This document shows positions 8,216 through 17,249 of a DNA stretch of 64,000 bases, one piece after another. The notes beneath the pieces are model-generated. The model was not told where the DNA came from. It did no database searches and saw nothing but the letters and a program-made list of their open reading frames with translations. A program made the translations under genes and the position numbers. The DNA is taken from contig NZ_CP036319.1 of the NCBI RefSeq assembly GCF_007752935.1, positions 806,001 through 870,000 of the forward strand. The letters run 5' to 3'. The number at the start of each line of letters is the position of its first letter. The first letter of the stretch is position 1. This DNA is from Crateriforma conspicua (GTDB taxonomy: Bacteria > Planctomycetota > Planctomycetia > Pirellulales > Pirellulaceae).

Positions 8216-10186
8216 ATGATTCAGCCAGCGGCCGAGATATTTGATCGCTACGGCGAAACGCCCGACCCAGGCTCCGAACGAAGGGGCACACCTGGACGTG
8301 CGGATCGGTGCGCAGGTGTGGCGGGACACGGGCGTTCGCTGCGCAGCAAGCTTGTCCTGTCCTTGGCGGTCATGTTCATCGCGTTTATCGCGGTCGACGA
8401 AATGGTGCGCCGGAACTATCTGAAACCGGCCCTGTTGTCGTTGGAACGGGCCGGAGGGTATCGCGACGTGCGTCGCGTGATCGCGGCGATCGAATCGGAA
8501 TCCAACCATCTTTCCAGTATCGCCGACTATCTGAACACGACGCATCCAGCCGTTGCAATGCACGACAGGGCGCGTCCATTTGGCGATTCGGAAAACGACG
8601 GAATCGACTTTGCCGGGTATGTTCAGACCGATGGCACTTGGGTGCCGCTGCACCAGGACGCCGATACGTCAACCGAAAGCATTCAAGGTTTCGCGAAGCT
8701 GGCGGTTCGGCATCTACCCAAGATGCAATCGGAAAATTCGTCGTCTCAATTCCACGCGATTCAATCCGCTGACGGGCAACTGGCTCTGGTCGCCTTGCGG
8801 GCGGCCAGGCACCGTCCTGAAGATTTTTTGATTGTCGGTCGGGCGTTGGACGCAACCAGCATTCGTCGGCTGGGTCGACGGACCCAGGTCGATTTCCAAT
8901 TGCGACAGTGCGTGAGCGGGAAACCGCTGCAAAGCACAGATCCATTGTCGTCCCCAACGACGCTTGCCGAAAGCGGTTCGGTTCAGACCGTCATCGCGCG
9001 TTTTCCTGTTCTGGCAGATTCCGGTCCGGAGGATTTGGAACTGATGGTCTTCATCCCGCCGGACCTGGCACGCCGGGCGTTGCAAGCGGTCTACAGCGGA
9101 CGAAATCAATTCGTTTTCGGCTCGGTGGCCGCTTTGTTGGTGTTGCTGTTGATGCTGCAACGGATCGTCATTACGCCACTGCAGGCGATCCGGTTCCACG
9201 CCGAACGCGTGGCCGATGAAGGTCTGAGGGCGGAACCGCCTGAAATCAAATCACGCGACGAAATCGGAAACCTGGCGCTGTCGTTTCACCGCATGATGCG
9301 TCGATTGCGACAGGCGCAAACACGATTGTCGGCCACTTCGCGAGCCGCCGGGATGAGCCAAGTTGCCGGCACGGTCGTTCACAACATTGGCAACGTACTG
9401 ACGAATGTGAACAGTTTGCTGGAAGCGGCATCGCACAAAGCGACGCAATTGCGTTTGGCACCGCTGAAGGGTCTGGCAACCAAACTTCAAGAATCCAAAG
9501 ACAACGACGACTTGATTCGCGAGATGCCGAGCTACTTACGGTCGCTATCGGAAACGTTGGAATCGGATCGCCAAGAACTGACCGAAATTCTGCAAACGCT
9601 TCGCTGCAACCTGGGACACATCGAAGACGTCGTGCGTCAGCAAAGTCGACATGCCGGTACGACGACCGATCACCAAACGTTTTGCGTCGGGGAATTGATC
9701 GATGAAGCGGTGTCTTGTTGTCAGGGTCGCTTTGATGCCGCCGACATCTCCGTCGACGTCGTCGGATATCCCGATGTCGTGGTTCGCTCGGATCGGTCCA
9801 TTCTGCTACAGGTTCTGATCAATGTTCTGACCAATTCGCATGCCGCATTCATGGACGTGAAAGATCGCAGCCGACGCATCGAAATCGGGGTCGACGAACA
9901 CGGAGATGAAGTGTGTTTGTGGGTTCGCGACAACGGTTGCGGCATTGACTCCGACGTCATCGACAAGTTGTTCGATGCCCACTTTACGACTCGGGAAGAC
10001 GGTACCGGACTCGGGCTGCATTTCTGTTCGTTGTCGATGTCTGGCCTGAACGGCAGAATCGAAGCACGCAGCGACGGACTGGGGCACGGCACCACGATCG
10101 TGATGTCGGTTCCGTCTGGACTGATCAGCGGATTGGATACCGAGGCCGCCACCAAAGGCGAGATGTTGATGGAGGTGGGCGCATGA
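8216..10186 (+). CDS. Membrane sensor histidine kinase with HAMP domain
   Basis: A 656-residue two-component sensor. One membrane helix lies near residues 45-60. A roughly 240-residue extracytoplasmic sensor region with no recognised fold follows, then a second helix (VFGSVAALLVLLLMLQ) and a HAMP linker (TPLQAIRFHAERVADEG). The phosphoacceptor is His389 in VVHNIGNVLTNVNS, a planctomycete/deltaproteobacterial-style H-box. The ATPase domain has NVLTNSHAAF (N box), DNGCGIDSDV (G1) and DGTGLGLHF (G2). The start was taken as ATG at 8216; a TTG at 8201 adds only five residues. Its stop overlaps the next gene by four nt (ATGA), so it is translationally coupled to its presumed partner regulator. Confidence 0.93.
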   Translation: MIQPAAEIFDRYGETPDPGSERRGTPGRADRCAGVAGHGRSLRSKLVLSLAVMFIAFIAVDEMVRRNYLKPALLSLERAGGYRDVRRVIAAIESESNHLSSIADYLNTTHPAVAMHDRARPFGDSENDGIDFAGYVQTDGTWVPLHQDADTSTESIQGFAKLAVRHLPKMQSENSSSQFHAIQSADGQLALVALRAARHRPEDFLIVGRALDATSIRRLGRRTQVDFQLRQCVSGKPLQSTDPLSSPTTLAESGSVQTVIARFPVLADSGPEDLELMVFIPPDLARRALQAVYSGRNQFVFGSVAALLVLLLMLQRIVITPLQAIRFHAERVADEGLRAEPPEIKSRDEIGNLALSFHRMMRRLRQAQTRLSATSRAAGMSQVAGTVVHNIGNVLTNVNSLLEAASHKATQLRLAPLKGLATKLQESKDNDDLIREMPSYLRSLSETLESDRQELTEILQTLRCNLGHIEDVVRQQSRHAGTTTDHQTFCVGELIDEAVSCCQGRFDAADISVDVVGYPDVVVRSDRSILLQVLINVLTNSHAAFMDVKDRSRRIEIGVDEHGDEVCLWVRDNGCGIDSDVIDKLFDAHFTTREDGTGLGLHFCSLSMSGLNGRIEARSDGLGHGTTIVMSVPSGLISGLDTEAATKGEMLMEVGA

Positions 10187-12225
10187 ATCCGGCTACCATC
10201 GACTATGCCAAGACGGGAGTCCGGCGTCTGTTGGTCGTCGACGACCAACCGCACATCCACGACACGTTCGATCGGATTTTTCAACAACAGTCGTCCGCCG
10301 ATGGGGATTTGGCGGACTTTGAGGCTCGTTTTTTGAATTCGGCTGCCGCGCCGTCGGCCCACGATGTCGAATCACCCAACGAAATGCCCGCCTATGAACT
10401 CAATCATGCCTCCGGGTGCGATCAGGCGGTCGCGTTGATGCAAGCGGCAGTTTCCGATGGACAGCGGTTTTCCGTTGCCTTTGTCGACATGAAAATGCCC
10501 CAAGGACCCGACGGCATCGAAACCACTCGCCGTTTGTGGGAATTGGACGAACGTTTGCAAATCGTCATCTGTACCGCACACAGCGACCGACCTTGGAAAG
10601 ACGTCTTACAGCAACTGGGATACAACGATCGTCTGTTGTTGTTGAAGAAGCCGTTTGAATCGGACGAAGTACGACAGTTGGCTTTGTCGCTGAGCGAAAA
10701 GTACCGTCTTTCAGCGATCCGAACGCATCAGATTAACGAACTGCAAACCGAGGTCAGTTTGCGTCGCAGCGTTGAAGACGAACTGCGTGAAATGGCCCAG
10801 CGGGACAATCTGACCCGATTGCCCAATCGATGCTTCTTGCTGCAGCAACTGGAGAAAATCATTCAAAAGCATCGTCGCAATGTTCAGCGATTGGATGCCG
10901 TGCTGTTTTTGGATTTGGACAATTTCAAAATCATCAATGACAGTTTGGGGCATGACGCCGGTGACCTGTTATTGAATGAGGTCGCCTCGCGTTTGAAGGA
11001 ATGCGTTCGTGACTATGACCTGCTGACGCGTTTTGAAGACCAGCAGCGTTTCTGTGACCAGGGCGAAGAAACGATGCGGCTGGGCGGCGATGAATTCGTC
11101 GTCGTGCTGGAATGTCTTGGCGGGACCGATGACGCGATGCGGGTGGCCCAACGGATCGTCAAACGCGTCGCCGAACCATTCAAGCTGGGTGACCGATGGG
11201 TCAACGTCGGTACCAGCGTTGGCGTCGCTTTTGTGGATGCGCAAATCCGTGACGCTCATGAAGCCCTACGGAATGCCGACACCGCGATGTACCGCGCAAA
11301 AACGAGCGGACGTGGACGTGTGGCCGTGTTTGACAAGTCAATGCACGCTGCCGTTTGTGCTCGTTTGGAGATGGAAGAACAGCTGCGCCGCGCGGTCGAT
11401 CACGGCGATTTTCGATTGCTTTACCAACCGATTGTTGACCTAGCCAACGGCCGTATCAAAGGCGTGGAAACGCTGCTGCGTTGGCAGAACGAACGCGGTG
11501 TGAACGTCAGTCCCGATGAGTTCGTTCCGGTCATGGAGGAAGTCGGCTTGATTTCTGCGGTCGGCGAATGGGTGATCCGTGAATCCACGACGCAGTTCGG
11601 CGGGATGTTGCAACGGTTGCCGGATTCGATTCGCGACACCATTTATCTGGGCGTGAACTTGTCCAGCCGGCAGCTGAACGATCAGAGCTTTTTGCGGCGT
11701 TTGCTTCAAATCTTGGATGAAACCGGATTCGATCGTCGTCGGTTCAAGTTGGAGATGCGCGAGACCGCGGATCAGCGAAGCGGTGCTCGCGCGTTGGCCG
11801 GAATGCAATCGTTGAATCAGTCGGGAATTGGGATTCACATCGATGATTTCGGCAAAGGCCAGTCATCACTGCTGTGCTTTCAAGCCTATCCCGTGGAAAC
11901 GGTCAAAATCGATCGATCCTTCACGGCCCAAATTGTTAGCGACAACAGCCATGCGGTGATCACTCGAGCGGTGATTCAACTAGCGCACCAATTGGGTGCT
12001 CGCATCGTGGCCGAAGGTGTCGAATCCGAACAGCAGATGTCATTACTTCGTCGATGGGGTTGCAACATGGCCCAGGGATACTTCTTTGCACCCCCGCTGA
12101 GCCTGGAAGACTTGGAACGGCTGATCGTCCAGCCGACACGCAGCACAGGCGTCAAGTCATTGATCGGCGACGTCGGCGGGATCTTCTATCACGACGGCCA
12201 ACCGATCGTCAGCGGTATTTCCTAA
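10183..12225 (+). CDS. Response regulator with GGDEF and EAL domains (cyclic di-GMP turnover)
   Basis: A 680-residue cytoplasmic output protein for the preceding histidine kinase. Residues 14-170 are a receiver domain with the acidic pair at Asp20/Asp21, phosphoacceptor Asp102 (VDMKMPQGPDG) and Lys155. A short coiled linker leads to a GGDEF domain with an intact RLGGDEF motif (301-305), so diguanylate cyclase activity is possible. The EAL domain (about 405-660) has ETLLRW at 429, NLSSRQLND, IDDFGKGQSSL, VKIDRSF and VAEGVES. The main metal-binding residues look present, so phosphodiesterase activity is also possible. Which activity dominates cannot be told. A roughly 15-residue insertion separates an RDYD sequence (276-279) from GGDEF, where an inhibitory I-site is normally close by. 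Confidence 0.94.
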   Translation: MNPATIDYAKTGVRRLLVVDDQPHIHDTFDRIFQQQSSADGDLADFEARFLNSAAAPSAHDVESPNEMPAYELNHASGCDQAVALMQAAVSDGQRFSVAFVDMKMPQGPDGIETTRRLWELDERLQIVICTAHSDRPWKDVLQQLGYNDRLLLLKKPFESDEVRQLALSLSEKYRLSAIRTHQINELQTEVSLRRSVEDELREMAQRDNLTRLPNRCFLLQQLEKIIQKHRRNVQRLDAVLFLDLDNFKIINDSLGHDAGDLLLNEVASRLKECVRDYDLLTRFEDQQRFCDQGEETMRLGGDEFVVVLECLGGTDDAMRVAQRIVKRVAEPFKLGDRWVNVGTSVGVAFVDAQIRDAHEALRNADTAMYRAKTSGRGRVAVFDKSMHAAVCARLEMEEQLRRAVDHGDFRLLYQPIVDLANGRIKGVETLLRWQNERGVNVSPDEFVPVMEEVGLISAVGEWVIRESTTQFGGMLQRLPDSIRDTIYLGVNLSSRQLNDQSFLRRLLQILDETGFDRRRFKLEMRETADQRSGARALAGMQSLNQSGIGIHIDDFGKGQSSLLCFQAYPVETVKIDRSFTAQIVSDNSHAVITRAVIQLAHQLGARIVAEGVESEQQMSLLRRWGCNMAQGYFFAPPLSLEDLERLIVQPTRSTGVKSLIGDVGGIFYHDGQPIVSGIS

Positions 12226-12285
12226 TCCGAAAATCGGAAGACGTTCCGCCTTCACCAGCCTCGCACGTCGTTTGCCGCTGATTTC

Positions 12286-14793
12286 CTAGCGACTGACAAA
12301 TGCCGGTGATTCGACCAAGCGGTGGATCAATTGACGGACCGGATAATCTTCGTCCGCGACCGAATCGCAGATGGCGTCCACCGTCGGCCGATCCTGAGGT
12401 TCCAAACGCCGACCCAGTGCAAAAGTCATCATGCTTTCGACAAACGATCGTGCAAAGAAGGATCGCCGCTGGGCCAACAGCGTTTTCAGCCCCCCTAGGT
12501 CTTCGAACGATTCACCGCTGGGCAGTTTTCCACCTGTTTCAATGGTAATCTTATTGCTGTATCGATCGCGACGACGTCCAATCGGATCAAAGCTTTCCAA
12601 AGCGAAACCCAAGGGATCGATCTTTCGGTGGCATTGATTGCAGGCTTGGTCGCTGCGGTGTTTTTCCAACAAATCGACGATTGATTTCGCACCGCGAACA
12701 TCAGGGTCGATCGCCGGTACATCGTCCGGCGGTGGCGGTGCGGATTGGCCCAAAACGGTTTCCAGCATCCAGACGCCACGAATCACTGGGGACGTTTCGA
12801 TTCCGTTGGCAGTGGCCGTCAACACGGCGGCTTGTCCCAACAGTCCGCCACGCAACGGATCGTCAAAATGAACCTGGCGGAATTGGTCAGCCTGATCCCC
12901 GGGGATCGCATCGGCGATGCCATACAAGCGGGCAAGATCGCGATTGATGAACGAATAGTCGGCGGTCAGGAATTCTGTCACCGGCAGGTCGTTGTCAATC
13001 AAGTGCCGAAGGAATAACTCGGATTCACGACGCATGTCGTCTTCCAGGCTGTCCTTGTAGTACGCCTTGAACGAATTGCGATCCGGTGGTTGGCTGCCCA
13101 GGTCGCTCAGCCGCAACCATCCGTCCAGGAAACGACGAATCAAGACATCGCTGCGGGAATCATTCAGCAAACGATCCACTTGTTCGGCACGAACGGCCCG
13201 GTCCGACAGTTGCCCCTGCGCCGCGTATCGACGTAACGAAGCGTCGGGCATGGTCCCCCACAGGAAATACGATAGACGCGTCGCGATCGCATAGTCGGAC
13301 AAGTGGTCCGCCGAATCGTCCACGTCGGGATCCATGTACAGAAACGCGGGGGAACACAAAATGGCGCGAATCGCGTCTTGGAAAGCTTCGAAATCGCTGC
13401 GTCCCTGTTTCTTGCGAACGGCAACGACCGACATCAGCCGATCGACCTCCGCCGGGCTGGCCGGACGTCTGTAGGCTTTGGACGCAAATGCCGACAGTAT
13501 CTCTCGCGTCCGCTCCGGTGCGAATGGTTGTTCGCCAAGCACCGCTTGCTGGCTGCGTGTTGGTGTGCCCGCGTTGATGGGGCCACGGATCTGGACCTGG
13601 TGGATTCGGATGTGTGGCAAAAAGCCGTCACGAATGATCGTCTTGCGATCGACAAAGATGCCGCTGCTTTTTCGCTTGTTTTTTGGCAACAGTTCCGGGT
13701 ACTTGCGAACCAAACGAACATACAGAGGTCGGACTTCGGCCATTCCGTTGGGGAAAGTAAAACGTGGTGCGAATCCTTGATCCAGCGGCACGCGAAATGT
13801 CAGCCAAGTCGGCTGGTCATCGGGAACTTTGGATTGCGCCAACACAGGCTGCATCGGTTGCATCGTGTGCTGTTCTTTCAAAGCCACATCGCCAGGCACG
13901 ATTGCCAGACGGAACGGTTCGTCTAGTTCAATGCCAAGCTGGTCGGCCGGATACGGTGTGTCACGGTTTTTCGCTTCGGCCAGTACGCGGATTTCGTAGG
14001 TTCCGTCGACCGGAACGCCTTGTTCAAAATCCAACAACGGTCCGTAGGCACCTTCGGGTCGATCGGCCAGCGGACTGTCGTAAAGACACAGATAGCGATA
14101 GTCAAAAGCTTCCTTGTGGGCCGGGTTAAGTTCAGGCTGTTGTAAAAAGTGACCGCGGAAATTCCAGGTTTGTTCCGGGACATCACGTGATTGCCGAAAC
14201 ACCTTTTCCACCACTTGGTCGGCGGCGTCCAAGTAGTGTTCCAACAGATAGGCGGAAGTGACCAATTCGTCACCGACATTGTCGAACGATCCGCCAACCG
14301 TATCGGCGGGAAACGAAAGCGTCGGATCAAACATGGCCATTTCCATGTCGAACAGATCGGCAATCGTGCGGCGATATTCGTCCCGGTTCAGTCGCCGCAG
14401 GACGGTTTGGCGGTTCGTACTTTGGGACGCCTGTTGGACGCGGGCGATCGATTGGCGAAGGGATTCGGTGGTCGCCAGTCGGACCTTTTCAGCAGGTTGA
14501 TCCGCGTCTTGGGGAGGCATGTCGCCCAGCGTCAGCTGATCGACAATCTCAGTCATCAGGATCACATCATCGGTACTCGGCTGCCGGTAATTGATCTGGT
14601 CGAAACGACGCTGGGCTTCTTGCGTGTCTGGTCCGTGACAGTCGGCACAGTATGTCGCCACAAAAGCCGCCAAGTCGTCGGCCGGACAATCCTGCGGCGA
14701 CCTTACGCCCACGATGCAGGCCAACGCGATCACGCACCCCAGCGGTCGGCGAAGGCAGGGTGATGCCGCCACCAATCTTTGAAACCAATGCAT
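12286..14793 (-). CDS. DUF1592/DUF1588/DUF1585 planctomycete-type surface cytochrome
   Basis: An 835-residue exported protein of a large planctomycete/verrucomicrobial family of unknown biochemical role. The N-terminus is a signal sequence, then a c-type haem motif in YCADCHGPDTQEA. DUF1587 is seen in LRRLNRDEYRRTIADLFD. DUF1592 covers LSDYAIATRLSYFLWGTMPD. DUF1588 covers RGGLLGQAAVLTATANG and contains a second CxxCH (CNQCHRKIDPLGF). DUF1585 forms the C-terminus (FARSFVESMMTFALGRRLEP). It starts 11 nt after the DUF1552 gene on the same strand. The two families are almost always paired in planctomycete genomes and are probably part of one cell-surface redox or polymer-processing complex; that role is inference. 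Confidence 0.93.
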   Translation of the reverse strand: MHWFQRLVAASPCLRRPLGCVIALACIVGVRSPQDCPADDLAAFVATYCADCHGPDTQEAQRRFDQINYRQPSTDDVILMTEIVDQLTLGDMPPQDADQPAEKVRLATTESLRQSIARVQQASQSTNRQTVLRRLNRDEYRRTIADLFDMEMAMFDPTLSFPADTVGGSFDNVGDELVTSAYLLEHYLDAADQVVEKVFRQSRDVPEQTWNFRGHFLQQPELNPAHKEAFDYRYLCLYDSPLADRPEGAYGPLLDFEQGVPVDGTYEIRVLAEAKNRDTPYPADQLGIELDEPFRLAIVPGDVALKEQHTMQPMQPVLAQSKVPDDQPTWLTFRVPLDQGFAPRFTFPNGMAEVRPLYVRLVRKYPELLPKNKRKSSGIFVDRKTIIRDGFLPHIRIHQVQIRGPINAGTPTRSQQAVLGEQPFAPERTREILSAFASKAYRRPASPAEVDRLMSVVAVRKKQGRSDFEAFQDAIRAILCSPAFLYMDPDVDDSADHLSDYAIATRLSYFLWGTMPDASLRRYAAQGQLSDRAVRAEQVDRLLNDSRSDVLIRRFLDGWLRLSDLGSQPPDRNSFKAYYKDSLEDDMRRESELFLRHLIDNDLPVTEFLTADYSFINRDLARLYGIADAIPGDQADQFRQVHFDDPLRGGLLGQAAVLTATANGIETSPVIRGVWMLETVLGQSAPPPPDDVPAIDPDVRGAKSIVDLLEKHRSDQACNQCHRKIDPLGFALESFDPIGRRRDRYSNKITIETGGKLPSGESFEDLGGLKTLLAQRRSFFARSFVESMMTFALGRRLEPQDRPTVDAICDSVADEDYPVRQLIHRLVESPAFVSR

Positions 14794-14804
14794 TGTCGAT
14801 GTTC

Positions 14805-16085
14805 CTATCCGTTGGCCACTTCGATGCCACGCAGCGTACCGGTGCTGGTTGCAAAGCGGTCGGCGGGAACACCGAATCGATTCAGCATCGTCAAGAACAG
14901 GTTTGTCAGCGGCGGTCGATGATGGGCGGATGAATCAAATGCCAAGTGCCGACCGTGCCGGAATCCGCCACCGGCCAAGATCACTGGCAAATTGGTGTTG
15001 GTATGCGAATTCGCGTTGCCCATGCCGCTGCCGAACAGAACCATGGTTCGATCCAATAGCGATTGACCCTGTTGATCGATCTTCGAAAGCTTTTCCAGGA
15101 AATTGGAAAAGTGCTGGACTTGATAGGTCTCGATGTCGATCAACGCATCGATGCTTTCCTGGACCTGACCGTGGTGGGAAAGCGCGTGATAACCTTTGCG
15201 GTATCCGAATCGGCTGGATGCAAAGTCGCCGCCAATCTCCAGCGTTGCGACACGCGTCGAATCGGTCTGTAGTGCCAAAGCCATCAAGTCATACAGGACC
15301 GGCAGATCGTCCACCATGTTGGTGTTGTCCGGCGCCGGCAGTTCCGTTTTAGGCTTGGGGATGGTCGACCATTGTTCGCCCAATTCCAAACGATGTTCGA
15401 CCTCGCGAACACTGGTGAAGTATTCGTCCAGCTTGTCACGGTCTTGTTGGTTCAGCCGTTTCGCCAGCGACTTTGCGTCATCATTGACCGCATCCAGAAT
15501 GGATTCATGCAGGCGGAAACGGTCGATGGCTTTCTGTCGATCCGCCTGGGCATCACCGACGAACAGTCGCTGAAACAACTCATGCGGTCCCGGAATCGGT
15601 GGCACCCGAGTGCCGCTGCGTGTCCACGACATCTGGCATCCGCCGTGGATGCCCGTTTCCGATCCGATGGTCAACGACGGGAATCGTGTTTTGCCGGCGA
15701 TCGTTTCGGCCGCCCGTTGATCGACGGTGATGTTGCCGTCGGGCTGCGAAGCGGCATCGACGTGGCGAACGCCTGAAAGAAATGCGTGGATGGCAAAGTG
15801 ACCGCCTTTGACGCCGTGGTCCAAACCCGAGATCACGGTCAGATTTTCTCGCTGGCTTTCCAACGGCTTCAGCGTCGTCGACAGCTCGTATTGATCGCCT
15901 GCTCGGCTGGGCCAAAACGCGCCGGGATAAAACCCCAGCATGTTTCCGATACATACCATTCGCATCGGCGTCGGTTCGGTGGTGGCGGCCTGGGCTTTGC
16001 GAGGCAGCGATTCCATCGTCGGCAGGGCGATGGTCAGGCCCGCGGCTTTCAAAAAGCCACGACGACCGCGGGGGGCATTTCGCAT
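14805..16085 (-). CDS. DUF1552 protein with Tat signal
   Basis: A 426-residue protein that is the standard partner of DUF1592 cytochromes. The N-terminus carries a twin-arginine signal, RRGFLKAAGLTIALP (Arg8-Arg9), so it is exported folded. The DUF1552 core is recognised by GNMLGFYPGAFWP, ISGLDHGVKGGH, and the C-terminal VLFGSGMGNANSHTNTNLPV followed by ILAGGGFRHGRHL. The last part resembles the DUF1501/alkaline-phosphatase-like metal fold seen in other planctomycete secreted proteins. It is the first gene of a two-gene unit, with an 11-nt gap to the DUF1592 gene. The enzymatic activity is not known. Confidence 0.92.
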   Translation of the reverse strand: MRNAPRGRRGFLKAAGLTIALPTMESLPRKAQAATTEPTPMRMVCIGNMLGFYPGAFWPSRAGDQYELSTTLKPLESQRENLTVISGLDHGVKGGHFAIHAFLSGVRHVDAASQPDGNITVDQRAAETIAGKTRFPSLTIGSETGIHGGCQMSWTRSGTRVPPIPGPHELFQRLFVGDAQADRQKAIDRFRLHESILDAVNDDAKSLAKRLNQQDRDKLDEYFTSVREVEHRLELGEQWSTIPKPKTELPAPDNTNMVDDLPVLYDLMALALQTDSTRVATLEIGGDFASSRFGYRKGYHALSHHGQVQESIDALIDIETYQVQHFSNFLEKLSKIDQQGQSLLDRTMVLFGSGMGNANSHTNTNLPVILAGGGFRHGRHLAFDSSAHHRPPLTNLFLTMLNRFGVPADRFATSTGTLRGIEVANG

Positions 16086-16416
16086 CGAACGCGATTCCCT
16101 TGTTCTAGGTGGGCGGGAGGGTGTGGAGGAAGGCGATGCCGGGCAGGACCCATGATTCTAAGCGATCCAGCGGTCGCGGCAAAATTTATTTGGCCGGGAT
16201 ATGCGACCGTGCCGGATCAATTCAACACAGATCGCCGCCCGGGCCCGTCCCCAGGGCTAGGCAAAAGGGCTAGGCTATCCGAACGGTGTTTGAATGAGCC
16301 GGCGGCCGTTCGGACGATCGTATGGACCGCCGGATTCAGGCGGCAAACGACGAAACGGGAACTCCCGGCGGTCTCACCCGCTGGTTCCAGCGTGAATAGG
16401 ATTTTCGGTCAGACGG
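16086..16416. other. Gene-free divergent region between DUF1552 and CPBP genes
   Basis: This 331-nt stretch must hold the promoters of the two divergent genes. I see no open frame with family features and no convincing -35/-10 pair. A direct repeat, GGGCTAGGC at 16254-16262 and again at 16267-16275, is the only notable pattern. It could be a binding site, but a chance match is just as likely. Confidence 0.4.
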
Positions 16417-17094
16417 ATGGACGATTCAGAAGACGAAGCACCACAAACGGCGGACGATGTATTCCGTACCGCGGTGATTTTTGAATCGGCGCTGGGCCTG
16501 CTTGCACTCTTTTTGGGGTGGTTGCTGGGGCCGGACCCGCGTGCCCTGGTTCCAAAGATCGACCTCAGCGTTTTTCAGTGGGATGTCTGGTCGCCGGTGG
16601 TCTTGGGGATCGGTTATGGGATGGCCGCCGCGATTCCAATGTTGTTGGGAATTGCCGTCTTGCGTCGCTTGCCGTTGGAATCGGTTCGCGAATTGGAACG
16701 CCTAAGCGACGACGGGATGCTGCGTCTGTTGTTGCAGTTGGGGCCGCTGGAATTGATTCTGATCAGCTTGTGCGCCGGCGTCGGGGAAGAACTCCTGTTC
16801 CGCGGCTGGCTGATGCAGTGGTTATCGGAAAATCCCAGCGGTGTTTCGGGGCCACTTGAAATCGGCATCGGTCTGATCGGATCATCGATCGCGTTCGGGT
16901 TGGTTCATCCGATCACTCGGCTGTACGTCGTGGTGGCAACGGTGATCGGTCTGTACTTGGGCGTGTTGCTGCTGCTTAGCGGAAATCTTTTGATTCCCAT
17001 CGCGGCGCATGCGACCTATGACGCCGTCCAGCTGATGATGACGGCTTGGCAAAAGAGTTCGGATTCGGTCGACCTTGACGAATCGGTCGACTGA
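16417..17094 (+). CDS. CPBP-family intramembrane glutamic protease
   Basis: A 225-residue polytopic membrane protein of the CPBP/ABI (CAAX protease-like) family, related to Rce1. All three family motifs are present and intact: GVGEELLFRGW (Glu124, Glu125, Arg129), FGLVHP (His164), and the C-terminal HATYDAVQL (His198). At least five hydrophobic spans can be seen. Bacterial members process peptides within the membrane or serve in self-immunity to peptide toxins, but no small peptide gene was found beside it. It stands alone between the DUF1552 unit and the TolC-like gene. The substrate is unknown. The ATG at 16417 fits the usual short acidic N-terminus. Confidence 0.9.
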   Translation: MDDSEDEAPQTADDVFRTAVIFESALGLLALFLGWLLGPDPRALVPKIDLSVFQWDVWSPVVLGIGYGMAAAIPMLLGIAVLRRLPLESVRELERLSDDGMLRLLLQLGPLELILISLCAGVGEELLFRGWLMQWLSENPSGVSGPLEIGIGLIGSSIAFGLVHPITRLYVVVATVIGLYLGVLLLLSGNLLIPIAAHATYDAVQLMMTAWQKSSDSVDLDESVD

Positions 17095-17249
17095 TCGATC
17101 CGGTCGGGTCTTAGCGATGTTGCCGGGCCATTCCGGTCCGGTGAAATCGTCTTGTTCAGTTTCAATTGCTTGGGGTGTTGCCACTGGAACACGGCGCCGA
17201 TGAGGACAATGGATCCCTGTCGACGTTTTGGTTCAAGGAAGAACCCGCC

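Noticed and set aside
9721-10362. Reverse-strand frame across the histidine kinase/GGDEF junction
   Set aside because: Antisense shadow of two well-supported genes, with no motif of its own.
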